Positions 34,131 through 46,944 are shown, counted from the first letter of the stretch. The stretch is 64,000 nt of DNA from Coccinella septempunctata (GCF_907165205.1 NC_058193.1:23573521-23637520); one strand, 5' to 3'. Notes: generated by a model from the sequence alone, not told the origin. Program-made: numbers and translations.

Positions 34131-34950
34131 AGGGAGTAAAAGTAAGGCATAAAATTCATATATTCTTCAAACGGGTCTATTTTTATTTCAAGTTACCCTT
34201 CTTTTCAAGCACAATTCCAAAGATTGTTGAATGATTAAGGGAGTAGAGAAGCTCAAATAGAAAATATTTTTCCATTATAAGTACTAGGTACAAGGTTTGC
34301 AATCGTTTTCTCTTCCATTACAACTTTGTCATGCACCCTCTGCAGGAGTTTTTTTTAAATGACAACCCTTACCTTTTGTTAAAGACATGGTTACTATTAG
34401 GGTTTTTTCATCAACATTTTTTTTGTAATAAGGATAACATAGTTTGTGTTTTACTTTTTTTGTGTATTTCGAGGTCAATGACATACACTTCAGAAGTGCT
34501 CGATGTTTTTGACATCAAGTTATCCTAAAACCTGCATTTTTGGAGTGTAGTAGATGATTGATGAAAGATTCATTAACGCATTGATAACAATTTCACTTAT
34601 TTTTGAGATTGTGATTTTCATTTCAGATAATTCATCAATTACTACGAGAGGCATGTTTTTATAAGATCAATCACTCGTAAAGTGTATATATATAGGACTT
34701 CACATTATTTCATCTCTCTAAAGAAATAAGTCTTGATAAAAAAAATAATAATTTCAGTTGTATCATTGAGTATCAATGTTGAAAGTTGAATACTCAAGGG
34801 TTGTACTCTAAAAGTTATCCTCAGCAACTAATGGTCTATCCATTTTTGGCACAAAAAGTTAGCAGGGTTATCATTTAGAAATTTCATTCACAAGTCACCT
34901 TGCGTAGAGGATGCATGAGAAACTCTTCAATTATACTTGAAGTGTTGCGA
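34131..34950. repeat. MITE family C, copy 2 (degenerate)
   Basis: GGGAGTAAAAGTAAGG at the left resembles the family C terminus at 18049. The block ATTTCAGATAATTCATCAAT and a following ATCAATCACTCGTAAAGTGTAT align with 18400-18480. The right terminus is lost. Confidence 0.5.
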
Positions 34951-37479
34951 AAACTGAAAAAAAAATTTTTCGAGAATCTTCAAAAATATTCGAACGATTT
35001 ACAAGAGCAGATATGAAAACCACAGCAAAAACTATGTTTTATAGTAGAAGTGCAATGATATTGATTGCGGACGTTCTTGTTGGATTTCTTTTCCTGATTT
35101 TCATGTTTGAATTGCAAAATTGTAAAAAAAATATGAAGGTACTTTGGCGTTTTCTGAGGGCGCATTTAAAAAAATTATTTTGTAATCTTTGACTTTTCGA
35201 GAATCACAAGAATTCTTTTTAACATTATTTCTTGGTAATCCAGGCAGGTAGTCATTTCATATCATCATATCAACCACAGCGGAATTTGCTGGAAATGATC
35301 GAATCATGAGTAAAATAGGAGATATGCAGAATGTCTATCAAGGAAGTCTGTTACCTGCTCAATTTTCCAACTATTTTTCTTTCATCTCGTGAAAAAGATG
35401 ATGACCTATGAACCGTTTCAGAAAGTTGATGAAACTGGGACATAATTTTTTCTTCAATTTTCAAATCAAGTTCATCAGGTTTTCACAGAGGAATACCTAT
35501 GCAATTATTCATGAAAATTTCACAAGAAAAAGAGTTGATGCGACTTAACGTATATTTTTGAGCCAATCTAAACGAGCCATTTCCTTTCATGATTTGATCG
35601 CTCATGTTTTGGGTGCTGAATAATTTAAAATTTTTTACAATTCAGTAATTTTTACACAATGCACTATTTTCAGAAACAAGGCACTGGTTGACTGAACTCA
35701 ATTTGTTGAAAACAACCTCTGGTGTGACTCGTCTTAGGAGATATTATCAGTAATATCTTTTTATACAATTTCATTTATGTTAATTCTTTTCGAATCAATT
35801 TCTTCTGTCGAACATATGGATACCGACAAAATCACCCACGTTGAAGAATATAAGTGAGTTCTGAATAATTAACTCGATAACCAGGAGGTCAAATCTTCCA
35901 GAATTCAATTCCTTCTTTAATAACCGACGAAGTTTAATTACTGTGGGTTTATCTGCAACCTAACTTCCCGGGAAACACTTATGTCAGTTCACATCTTTGT
36001 GTATCAATGATATGATGCCGAATTGACGTTTCACCATTTTCAAAGAACAGGTGAGTTGAATGTGTGATAAATTGATATGAAACATTATCCGACAATCCGA
36101 CCACTTAGCTCCGGTTCGAGGTTTCCCAATATTGTAGAATTTTCACGTTCTATGGACAGACATTCGATTTTAAAATTCGCATTGGGGGGTTTCAACACAC
36201 TTTCACTTTCCAAAATTTTATATGATTAATTTTTTTTAGTCCTGTGTATGGACAAATGAAATTATTGGTTGAAGGATAAACGTTAGGAGAACGGTTTATG
36301 CCTTTGAAACAAATTTTAAGCAATCTGGGGATCTACGAATGTTCAGAGAATGCACAGAAATTTTACGTATTTTAGCGGTGCCTGGTCGAATTAAAAACTG
36401 TTGGACAAACATGGACCTACGGCGAACAAACGACACTGATTTTTTTATTTCAAATTCTCTTTTGAGGGTGCCAACTTCACAGGGCTCCCTGCATTTCTCC
36501 CTCTCTTGTCCTAGAGTTGTAATATGAATATTAAAAACACATTACATTATGAACGCCAAATGATTCTCTCAAGGTCATGAATCTGCAAAGAAAATCTCTC
36601 AGTTAATAACGAGTTGAATATTTTATGGATCCCTCCTCTGCCTTATAGATAATGACGATATCCAGTTTTAGACTAATAACACAGAAATTATACTTATGCT
36701 CTGATGCCTCGGAAAAATTGCATGCGTCCATTGTCATGATTCGTGAAAAATGTCTTATAATTAAGAAAATTGACTCATACAGTCATAAAAATTATCGTCA
36801 ATTTCAATGCACTTGTGAAACAACGATAACACTCATGAATTCATATTTGCCATTTTGCGTGGCCAATTCAGAATTATTTCCTAGAATAAAAAAAATGTTA
36901 GGGTATCTCATTGCTAAATTCCTTCCTAGCTTAAAGAGGTTGAATTCTACAATGATTGATAAGTGTTTAGGTTAATTCAATTGATGCTTGAAATAATTCA
37001 TCATAACACCATATCCATTTTTATTGATACTGGCTAATTATACATGGTTTATGAATTGAAGTGAAAAATGTCCAGCTTTCCAACTTCAGCGGTTGTTTGA
37101 AAAGTCATACTACATTTGGAATGATAACGAGCAATCAATCACAGCACATAATTCCAAGATAAAGATGTGTAACAAAGGGGAGATGAAAGCACGGATCAAG
37201 TGAAACAAATTGGTCCTCCGATCGTCAGCTGATATGACATACCTATTCTTATTCAGAATTCCTGTATAACATATTGTAGTAGCGAACCTAGTGTGGTGGT
37301 AAAAAACTATCTCAAAATAATCAATAATTCAGTTTCTTTATTTTAATGACGGATTTTCACCACCTCAAATCACTAAAAGTCGAAAATGTCGAATAATAAC
37401 AGTGTTGAATACCAAGAGATTTCAAGAGGTTACATGAGCATCGAAGTCGATGTTCACTGAGCGTTGATACCCCCAGAGG
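34951..37479. other. AT-rich stretch, nothing recognised
   Basis: A 107-codon frame at 36652-36975 has no motif, splice support or repeat partner. No RNA gene or terminal repeat was found. Confidence 0.3.
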
Positions 37480-38330
37480 GGGTCGATGAAATGAACATTC
37501 ATCGATAAGACTGGCCTCCACGTAGCCCCGATCTAAACCCAATGGAGAAGTTCAGGAACGTTTGCCAACCTTGTAAATAATGAAAAAAATTCTTTCAATG
37601 GAAATGTATTTTTTTTTTAATTATATTTGTACCTTTCGGTTGCATTCATTATTTTACAATCTTTGAAATATCCCTGGCTCTCGAATCCAAGTGATATAAA
37701 AGAAAATTTATATTGTATTTTCAAGGTAAGTTTTGACTTTATCCAGGCTTTTTTTTCGTGTTTCGTTCATTATATTCTCATCAGAGACTAACAATTTATG
37801 CATTATTGACTATGGTTTAATCACAGAACGCCTAAACTAAAAATGTGTTCTGTGATGAAACCATAGTTTAATAATAAATAAATCCTTGTCTATGGATGAA
37901 ACCATAAATATAATGCACGAAGAACGAAAAAAAAACGCCTGAATAACTTCAAAAATTATCTTGAAAATACAATATAAATTTTTTTTCATATCACTTGGAC
38001 TTGAGAGCCGGGGACATTCCAAAGATTGTAAAATGATGAAAGCAACCGAATGGCACAAATATAATATTGAAAAAATACATTTCCATTGAAAGAGTTTTTT
38101 CTATTATTTACAAGGGTGGCAAACGTTCCTTAACTCGTCCATAGAGTTTGTGTGGGACATATTAGGGAGGCTTATTTTCAAACGTCAACCGGAAACCATT
38201 TCAGCTCCCAAAACAGCTCTTCTTGAAGAATGGGAAAACGTTCCACCACAGGCAATTGCCAATTATATTGGAAGCTTACCCCACCTGGAAGCAGTGATAA
38301 GAGCACGTGGACTCTCAATATTGGAATTAA
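37480..38330 (+). pseudogene. Tc1-like transposase relic, split by a palindromic element
   Basis: DWPPRSPDLNPME at about 37510-37545 is the invariant Tc1 block around the third catalytic region. The continuation EFVWDILGRLIFKRQPETIS, LLEEWENVPPQAIANYIG and LPHLEAVIRARG is found at 38140-38320. The 578 bp between is a palindromic insertion (37553-38130). Upstream of 37500 the frame is decayed. Confidence 0.75.
37553..38130. mobile_element. Palindromic (foldback) element inside the Tc1 relic
   Basis: Left end AGGAACGTTTGCCAACCTTG and inverted right end AGGAACGTTTGCCACCCTTG. The arms run to a centre near 37839 (ACAGAAC / GTTCTGT) and include TTTCAATGGAAATGTATTTT. Arm identity falls toward the middle with several indels, so it is old. 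Possible degenerate target duplication: ATGGAGAAGTT (about 37542) and ATAGAGTTTGT (about 38141). No coding capacity. Confidence 0.75.
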
Positions 38331-38399
38331 AGAATGTGCTCAATTTTCATAATTTTATCTGTATATTCTTAATGTGTTATCGTTAATGTTACAAATTGC

Positions 38400-39625
38400 A
38401 TAGTTTCATTCGAAACTTTCCTATCAGGAAAGAGCTGTTGACGTAAATTAAACAAGAAAATGTTAAGAGACGATCAGACCTCAAAAACTCATTCGAAGGC
38501 CCATCATTGCGTCACTAATTACCTCCACAGGGTGTTCAGAAATTCAGATGAAAAAATATACCTCAAATAGGCAACTGATATATTTATTTAATCACTAATT
38601 ATCGAGAAACGCCCTGTAACTCAAAAACGAATCAAGATCTATATGATCTGCTTTGTGATTTAGGGAGGCCCGACATTTTTTCTCTAACTCTTATATCTCT
38701 CGAGATTAGAATTGATCTCGAGATGCCTCAAATGCGCATTAAATTGAGCACCTGTAGGAATTGAATCAAATTTAGATGCTGTTCTATTCCTTCCCAAAAA
38801 GGATGACGATTGAAATCTGATGAATGATGAATCGCAAACTTCACAGTATATGACTCGAATTCTCGAGAACCATTACATGCATAACAATGAAGCAGATTGC
38901 TCGTTAAATGATTCCTGTGCACGTCAGTTATTCAACAGACTTATTCGAGACAATGAGTTGTGCAATCGATTCAACGCGTACAATGATTCATTCTCCATAT
39001 CTCTGTCAGTAGGATAACTGATGTGGAAAGGAACTTAATCATCTCAGAAACATGGCGCGTTGAGACTATCCAAATTTGCTATCAGAAAAACTCCTATCGA
39101 ACTCGGGCCAGGAAAGTCATCATGGAAATAACGTTTTTCGAGAAAAATGAATTTGATAGATTGGACTGGTTCCTAGAACAATAAATGCAAATGTATGATG
39201 GAGAACTTTTTTGATTTTCTCTTTGTGTCAACTTCCGTTTTCCTGAAAACGACACAATTTCTCTTTTACAATACATAAATAATTCTTAATTCAAATATAC
39301 AGGGTGTCCCAGAAAAAATGGATAATCCTGAAACACCTCATATAAGAACTTTTGGGCACTCTGAACAAAAAACAAAAATCTCCCCTATGGAAATATAATT
39401 TTTCTTCAATGTAATAAATTCTAGTAGGTACATTACGTTGTATGAATCCAATCCTCCGGTTTTTTCATGAAATATACCAATGATATTGACAGTAAATCTT
39501 TAGGTTGTCTCGCTAGACGCGACTACGTTAGTAGACATCGTATTTCATACGAATCCAAACGTATTCGGGCAAGGGCTGATATTCGAAATTCATTCCACAC
39601 ATAACTCTTGGTGAAACATGATGAA
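38400..39625. other. AT-rich stretch with two CAGGGTGT-type ends
   Basis: CACAGGGTGTTCAGAAATTC near 38527 and ACAGGGTGTCCCAGAAAAAA near 39299 look like single MITE or DNA-element termini without recognised partners. No coding exon is supported. Confidence 0.3.
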
Positions 39626-40345
39626 TTGAATTAGGTAAAAACGAAGAGAAGAAAACACTTGACTTAGTTTCACAATTTTTAATTATAATATTTGTTGACA
39701 CTCGTGTTTCGGGTTTTATCCTATTTTCAAAACTGAGTACATAAATACAGAAAGAACACATTCATATAATAATCAAATAGCACAAATAGCATGTTAAAAT
39801 CGGAGACAGGTGGAAATCTAAAGGATCGTTTACAATTGGGAGATTTTGTTTTTATACTGAAGATATTTCTAGGATTTCTAAAAGATCTAAACGTTTACCT
39901 TTATCACCTTTATGTAGAATTTTTACATTATTAAAATCTATGAAGTGATTGAGAGTAATGCAATGATTAGAGAAAACAGTTGTTGATTTATTCTGCAGAA
40001 TAGATCTTTTATGTTCCTCAAGTCTAACCCCGAGAGAACGGCCAGTTTGACCTATGTAAAATGCAGGGCATTCATCACATAACAGCATGTATACACCACT
40101 TAACTGCGAATTAGACAGTCGATCCTTGCCATTAAAAAAATATTGATCTTAAATTCCTCTTATTGGTACATATAACATCAATTTCATTTTTTCTGATTCT
40201 TTTACAAAATTTTTCACTGAGAGATGGGATGTAATTGATGTACGTAAATTTCTTGATTTCATCTCTAAATTGAGGTGGATAAATTAAAGTTAACAATTTT
40301 GTTTGTTGTTTTTTGAAAATCAATTCGTCTATTATGTCTGATTCC
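39626..40345 (-). mobile_element. Penelope-like element, 5'-truncated copy 1 (minus)
   Basis: Minus-strand frames give DELIFKKQQTKLLTLIYP, FTYINYIPSLSEKFCKRIRK and, after a shift in a T7 run, the GIY-YIG endonuclease piece MLLCDECPAFYIGQTGRSLG, VRLEEHKRSI. Penelope-like elements end in exactly this RT-linker plus GIY-YIG arrangement. The copy starts in mid-protein near 40340 and ends at CCTAATTCAA (39626-39635). It faces away from copy 2, head to head. Confidence 0.85.
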
Positions 40346-40349
40346 AAAC

Positions 40350-41976
40350 AGTAGTTCGCACCCTTATAAGATCAAGATGTCTGCATTCCACTCCCTGGTA
40401 CATAGGTTAATTTCGATCCCTTTGTCAAAAAGCAGTTTTGAAAATGAAGTTAGAGTCCTTAAATTATTAGCCAAAAACAACGGCTATTCCACTAACATAG
40501 AGTCATTCGGGGCAACTGTGCGCACTTTTGCCTTTCAAGCCATACCCTGTTTCAAATGTTGAAGCTACGAAAATTAAAACATATTCATAAGATAGAGAAT
40601 TTTCTAATCTATAAGAAAACATCAAAAAGCAAACAAACAAAAACAAATTACAAAAAATGTTACAATATTAGAGAAATGCTGTTTATTGTCAATACAGAAG
40701 CGCCTTTTTACAAGCAGTGCATTATTGTTCGTGCCACAATTCTTGGTGAACATAACACTTGATACATTCCCCTGTTGGTGGCTCTTCATATTTTTCTGAA
40801 TAAATAGGACAATATTGATCGAGTCTTAACCAAGAAAATCAACAATGTCATAATATATTCCTCACTGAACTAATTCCCATATAATGAATCTATGCGCACA
40901 CTTACCCGCGCACACTTTCCCCAGTAAGCCAAAATTTGAATTGACGTTCTTATAGAGTTGAGCAGCTAAGAGAACCTAAAATTTTTTATTATATATTTAG
41001 ATTAATATACTCATGATCGAATAAAATATTGTTTAACACTGAGGGACTCGAAACTTGGACCTGGCAGAATGTGCAGAGATGCTAAAAATTAACAAGAAAA
41101 CTAGTGAATTTGATTGATTGCAAATAAAAAGTTAAAGAAACGTGGCACGGCGCACTCCTATGAAAAACTAATATGGCGATTCTGCGCCCTTGCTTCACCC
41201 AAATGAACCCCTCTTTCATACATTGCATAGTCGAGATATACGCACTGCGCACACTTACCCACTGCGCTCAGTTACCCCGAATGACTCTAATAGACAAATT
41301 GATTTTCAAAAAACAACATACAAAATTGTTAACTTTAATTAATCCACCTCAATTTAGAGATGAAATCAAGAAATTTACGTACATCAACTACATCCCATCT
41401 CTCAGTGAAAAATTTTGTAAAAGAATCAGAAAAAATGAAATTGATGTTATATGTACCAATAAGAGGAATTTAAGATCAATATTTTTTTAATGGCAAGGAT
41501 CGACTGTCTAATTCGCAGTTAAGTGGTGTATACATGCTGTTATGTGATGAATGCCCTGCATTTTACATAGGTCAAACTGGCCGTTCTCTCGGGGTTAGAC
41601 TTGAGGAACATAAAAGATCTATTCTGCAGAATAAATCAACAACTGTTTTCTCTAATCATTGCATTACTCTCAATCACTTCATAGATTTTAATAATGTAAA
41701 AATTCTACATAAAGGTGATAAAGGTAAACGTTTAGATCTTTTAGAAATCCTAGAAAAATCTAATCCAATTGTAAACGATCAATTAGATTTCCACCTGTCT
41801 CCGATTTTAGCATGTGCTATTTGATTATATTATTATATGAATGTGTTCTTTCTGTATTTATGTACTCAGTTTTGAAAATGGGATAAAACCCGAAACACGC
41901 GTGTCAACAAATATTATAATTAAAAATTGTGAAACTAAGTCAAGTGTTTTCTTCTCTTCGTTTTTACCTAATTCAA
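40350..41976 (+). mobile_element. Penelope-like element, 5'-truncated copy 2 (plus), with a pogo-like insert
   Basis: The + strand frame begins HPYKIKMSAFHSLVHRLISI, LLAKNNGYSTN, then is broken by a 788-bp insertion (40500-41287). It resumes DKLIFKKQHTKLLTLINP. The GIY-YIG endonuclease lies at 41527-41824 (GVYM...FYIGQTGR...LEEH), with stop 41824. The 3' UTR ends at CCTAATTCAA near 41976. GVY stands for the GIY triplet and YIG is intact. It is almost identical in protein to copy 1 and shares the same out-of-frame T7 run before the endonuclease. Confidence 0.88.
40500..41287 (-). mobile_element. pogo/Tigger-like DNA element, internally deleted
   Basis: Inverted ends GAGTCATTCGGGGCAACT (left) and GAGTCATTCGGGGTAACT (right) are flanked by TA (40498-40499, 41288-41289). 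Taking it out restores the Penelope frame. Subterminal GTAAGTGTGCGC motifs repeat near both ends. On the minus strand a remnant YCPIYSEKYEEPPTGECIKC with a following H and C pattern resembles the C-terminal zinc-finger of insect pogo-like transposases. The DDE domain is gone. A related copy is at 61753-62236. Confidence 0.75.
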
Positions 41977-43214
41977 AGGCTGATATAATTATTTTTTTAT
42001 GGGGGAGGGTAATCCCCTCAGATAACCTTCGAAATAAAGTTCACATGATCACAGATCGTATGGATTTCGATACTCATGGGGGGACAATCTGTCAACAACT
42101 TATCGATATCGAATATGATAAGGCGTTGTTGGCAATCTGATTATACCAGACAATTTTCGTGTTCACAAAATTTTCAAAGAGCGGAAATCGATCATCCCTG
42201 GTATCAGTTTTCACCCACTCCACTTCAAGATAGAGTAGGGAAAAAAGTATTAATGTCGAGTCGTGCGCTTGTCGTGAGCTTGTGGCACTACTGCTGGTTC
42301 TTATACCTATAGATTTTTCCACCATAAAGGCTCACTTTTTATCTTATTTTATTAGGAAAAGTTAGGATTTTTTTCCATGAAATGAGAACAGCTATTAGTT
42401 AGTAGTTCTTTACATAACTATTGGTATTCCAAGAAGAAAGTTTTACCATACAATAACCGATGGTTATGATTTATTTGTAACCGTGATACAAGGGAACCTA
42501 ACGTGTTGGGTTTTTTTTCTGTTTTTCACCTGTGTGCTTGATCGATTTTTGTTTTTTTAATGCTTAAAAAGGATATGTTCCTGAGTCTTGAACAATTTTC
42601 TGTACAAATAATAATTATTATCATTATTCAGAAAAAAAAATACATTTCTAGAGGGAATAAATTTTTTCCAGAGCTCCCAATAATTCTTCTATATTATTTG
42701 TTTCAAGATAACTCATTCGTTCTGGGAAACCTCGAAATAGTTATTTAATCAACTAGGTTATTAATGAAAGCGATTAATGATTGAGATATTTTAATGTTCC
42801 AGATCATTAATCGCTCAATTAATACACGTGTTGATTACAAGATTTTTCCGTCGACCACATTTTGAATTGAATTCTTGATTGCAAAAATTTTCTATCGATA
42901 CCGAGTCAAATTTGACACCTTATAAATTTTCTATGTTCATATCGGAATGTTGATATTTATGCTGCCGATAGAACAATTCGAGTCCATAGAGGGCACATTC
43001 GAGTTCTGACATTTTGAGTAAATCACATCAATATTGTTCCCTATAATATATGTTAAAGAATGTGTGGAGCTGGTGGAAGCTGGAGTTGTAGTACATAGAT
43101 ACATTGATTACTCTCTAACCATCATAATTTTCCTGCTACTCCACAATTCATCTCTTCTCAATTCACCCGCTAAGTACTACGAAAATCAAAGCGACATATA
43201 CTTCATTCAACTTT
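41977..43214. other. AT-rich stretch, nothing recognised
   Basis: Short frames at 41980-42310 have no motif. CpG-containing bits near 42240-42300. No element ends were resolved. Confidence 0.3.
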
Positions 43215-43535
43215 ATTTTAGCAGTCGGTTGGCCATGGAAATTTGACACATTTCACTCTGTATAGTACGAAAATGTGGGGTTATGAAGCTTGTCAAAACA
43301 TTTTTGGGTTTTAAATCAACGCTATGTTGCCCTTTCTACGTAAAAGTTTCTGTTATTACGTATTTTATCACAATGTCGAATCTCTTCGGAAAATATGTGA
43401 CGAACATAATTGAAGTTTACACAAACTGATTGAAGGCATACCAAATCCAGTTATTTGCATGGAAAATACAAGAGATCAGTATAATATCATAATATGCACT
43501 AGCTTGAGGAGAGTTAATGTTCGTTATCTTCTTTG
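43215..43535 (-). repeat. Dispersed repeat family R1, copy 3
   Basis: Its reverse complement matches 1-300 closely: AGCTAGTGCATATTATGATA, GGCATACC/GGTATGCC block, CTCTTCGGAAAATATGTGAC and CCAACCGACTGCTAAAATAA. It is the best match to copy 1. A stub with only the terminal block follows at about 44375-44405 on the + strand. Confidence 0.8.
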
Positions 43536-45548
43536 GCTTACATCATTTGTAGATTTCAAAAATATTAACCCATGAAATGCATATGATGCAGTGGTTGGCA
43601 ATGGGTATCTCCCGAAGGAATTAACAGATAATTACAAGAATGTTAAATCTTTCCATAAAAATCATCTTGCATCAATATAAGTAAAAGAAGTTGAAGGAAG
43701 TTTCAAGTTAAGATGAACTTCACCTTTGAACAAAAATTTCACATGCATGAATAAACAAGTAACAGGGCAACTTGCGCGTATTTGTGGCTATTCATCTTAG
43801 TACATTGATGTAATGATATTAATTAGGTATTTATTAGTACCTTTAGACATTTACATTGTATAGGACAACTCAAATGAAAAACAGAAAAATCCATTTTAGG
43901 GAACTCATTCTCCGATGACATTTATCGAAAATCCTGTAGTTAAATTTTCGCATTAATTCACTCAAACATAAAATTCTGAAATGCCACCACTTTTTTGGGT
44001 CTCCCAATAGAAGGAAATTCTTTGTCATACTCTTCAATCACAATCTTTTTGATTGTGGAAATATTCAGCTGAAATATAGGTCGTTTAGATTAAGATGAAA
44101 CATTATATAAATTCTCTTACATTGAATATGTTCGCTACCGTCTGACGTATTGTGGATTTTAGAATATCAAGGTATGACTATTTGAATGAGCGGACCTGAA
44201 TTCTAAATAGCACTTCCTGAAACCCTGTCTCTTTTTTCAATCACTTTCGGCATTTTCGAATTTTCGTAATAAAAATTGATATTAGTTGTGGCAACGGCGT
44301 TATGACATTAACGACATTTCATGAGTGCCAACCTAACTTCGTTCTAGTTACAAAAACTTGAGAAAATTATTTCATGGCCAACCGACTGCTAAAATAAATT
44401 TGAATGAAGTATACAAATAAAATAATTATTTGTGAAGCTGCTGAATACATACTTCTATGTTCGATTACCCATGACAATAATGCATTAATTGGAAATTAAC
44501 CAATAAAAGGGTTCATTAACAGCTAATGTCGTGTACGTTAAACAGTGCTATTATTAAAAGGTCGGCGGAAAATATTATTATGGTTCAATATTTATTTTAC
44601 GTTAATTCATGTGCAATCAATTAGGAATATTATGTCCATATTCTATGATTATGTCATTACTGTCAATTTAGTTAATATTTCAAAATTTGACATCAAGAAT
44701 CTATTGGACCATAGATTGATATAATTTCGGAAGTCCAATTCTCAATTTTTTCAGGATAATTTTTGTATTTATATATTCGAATTGGAAAGTTTTTAGCAAT
44801 CAGAAAATAGGAGGAGAGCGGGAAAGAAACTTGGCGATTTTGGGAATACCTGATGAAAGGAAAATCAGTAATTGCTTCTGTACAAATGAAAACCAGTCTA
44901 AAGAATTGCTTTTTTAAACATTTTTTCCACATTGACTTTCCATGTGCGTTTTCTCGATAGCATATCTGAATAGCCAGTGAAAAATATGTTATGTTTCACT
45001 TTTCAATTTTGCTCAATGAATAATAAGTCAAAAAATCCATTAGCTTACGCGAAACACACTGTACATGACTAGTCAAGAAAACTAAGTGCTCTGATGAGCT
45101 CTTTACCACTTTTACAGCGCAGAATTACACCTCTAAACCTATTGTCGTTCAAATGGAACTGCTAATTAAACCATTAAAAACCAAGGCCAGAGGATAATTT
45201 CGTTTCGTACACCTACCTGCATTTCCGTATCTTTCAATGGTTATTCATTTCACGATTTCAACTTCTCTACGCAAAATTTTTTATACCTCATGATAATCAA
45301 TATATGAGGATTTCACTCACTTTTTTAGAATCTTCTATGTTGACAGCCATAACCCAAGCAAATTAGGTCGAAAAAGAGCCGTGCTTCCTAGAAACTGCTG
45401 ATAACCTTGAAATGGTTTCAAAAAACGAAGGGCATCTCAATCATAAAAAACTGAAGTTTGCGACAATTTTATGACAGGGCTTGAATTTGGGGACCTAGAA
45501 ACCTCGGAATTTTCGTACTTTTTTAGTTTTTTCGCAATTTTCACTTAG
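43536..45548. other. AT-rich stretch, R1 stub only
   Basis: Apart from the R1 terminal stub near 44375-44405, no gene, terminal repeat or RNA motif was identified. Confidence 0.3.
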
Positions 45549-46025
45549 GAGTGTGCATCGGACCAAAAATGTGTGCTCACTACTTTTGTAGATGAGGAAA
45601 TGACATCGTTTGAATCCTACAAGTGGTTCAGCAACAATCGATCGCCAAAATCTGGTAATTTCTCACTACTCAGTTCAAATGAAGAAAAAATTGGGTTACC
45701 ACGCCCATATCATTTGTTTTTATCGATGAATGAACATTTTCTCCGCTTTGGCAATTTTATAGAGAGAAAAGAAAGAAAAAACACATGTTTTAATAGTCCG
45801 AAAGAATCTGTAAGTCGTTTGAAGCGCTTGAAAACAAATATTTATTCTTTGCGCCTTAAGTGGATCATCGGCCTTTTTCAGGAAGGGAAAATGATGTTCA
45901 CAAGGTCATTTGAAAAAGCCCAGACCACAAGAACATCTATTTTCATATACCCAATACCACATCTGATAAAGTTACTTATAGGCGCACTATGCATGGCGAC
46001 TGTCTACTCAGGTGTGAGCAACTAA
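45549..46025 (+). CDS. Unrecognised 159-codon open frame, possible exon or TE protein
   Basis: An acceptor-like TTTTCACTTAG at 45548 opens a frame ECASDQKCVLTTFVDEEMTS, FESYKWFSNNRSPKSG that stays open to TAA at 46023-46025. This is long for this AT-rich DNA. A donor-like TCTG|GTAATT at 45654/45655 would make a 106-nt exon of phase 1. The acceptor at 46944 is in a matching phase. No domain is recognised. It may be host exon, or the first part of the transposon-derived protein whose Cys-rich end is seen 220 bp downstream. Confidence 0.3.
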   Translation, partial: ECASDQKCVLTTFVDEEMTSFESYKWFSNNRSPKSGNFSLLSSNEEKIGLPRPYHLFLSMNEHFLRFGNFIERKERKNTCFNSPKESVSRLKRLKTNIYSLRLKWIIGLFQEGKMMFTRSFEKAQTTRTSIFIYPIPHLIKLLIGALCMATVYSGVSN

Positions 46026-46243
46026 ACACTGGGCAACTCGGCTGCAACTGTTTCAGAAGGCCAACTCCAAAGCCAAATTCAACCTAGCAAGTATGCCAAC
46101 CACTTATTTATTATCTCAAATCCATAGATTCAAAATTGAAGTACTTAGTTGTGTATTATATCATATGAACTCATGAGTATGATACAGCAGCTATATCATA
46201 GAGCAATTCCTTAACCATTATTGATTCTCTACTGATGCTGTAG

Positions 46244-46483
46244 ATGATCTGTGGAAGTCCAAAATATCAGATCCAAAAAAACGGGGGTTGGTATACAATA
46301 GACACTGGTCTCAAAGTCAAAGTCACCACTGACCTGTTTACAGACTCAGAAGATTTACTGAGCAACATCTTCTGCACCTGCAGGAAAGGTTGTTCAGCAG
46401 CATGCTCCTGCAAAAAAGCTGCCATAAAATGCTCAGCGTTATGTTCATATTGTAAGGCCATACCTGCTGCAATTCTATTCTAG
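46244..46483 (+). pseudogene. Cys-rich C-terminal domain fragment, probably TE-derived
   Basis: The frame contains GWYTIDTGLKVKVTTDLFTD then FCTCRKGCSAACSCKKAAIK and CSALCSYC. The spacing CxCxxxCxxxCxCxxxxxxCxxxCxxC is the tail of a large uncharacterised family found in many insect repeats. The preceding conserved core of that family (GCD-T-S block) is not visible here, so this is a scrap. No stop-free link to 45549-46025 exists. Confidence 0.45.
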
Positions 46484-46944
46484 AAGACCAAGAGGTTTCA
46501 GGTCAAGATACGAAGAATTCGATATTCTTCCATTTCCAGCTTGTTAGCAATTTTTAGAAACCAAAACCCTAATTTGACTGGTCTCCTGTTACTATTTCGA
46601 AATACGCCTTTTTTCATAAATATACGGGCTTTCTTAATCAATTTCCGCTATGAACAATTTATTCATTTAGCTATAACTTCGGATTATTGCTCCAAATTTT
46701 CTATCATGAATTTCATTTTACGGCTACAAATGAAAATTAATATTTGAACAATGATTTTAAGGTTTCTTTAATCTAATGAGAAAGCCCTCCTAGGTTTACT
46801 TGCTAATCTTTTATATCTATCAGTCATAGCGTATTTTCTCGGAACCAACTGAATGGCAACACTTGAAATTCGGTACATATTTTACACAACTCTGTTACGC
46901 CATGCACTCATGTAAATCATAATTGAAGGAGTTCTAATTTTCAG

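Noticed and set aside
36652..36975. 107-codon open frame
   Set aside because: No motif, no repeat partner and no good acceptor or Kozak context.
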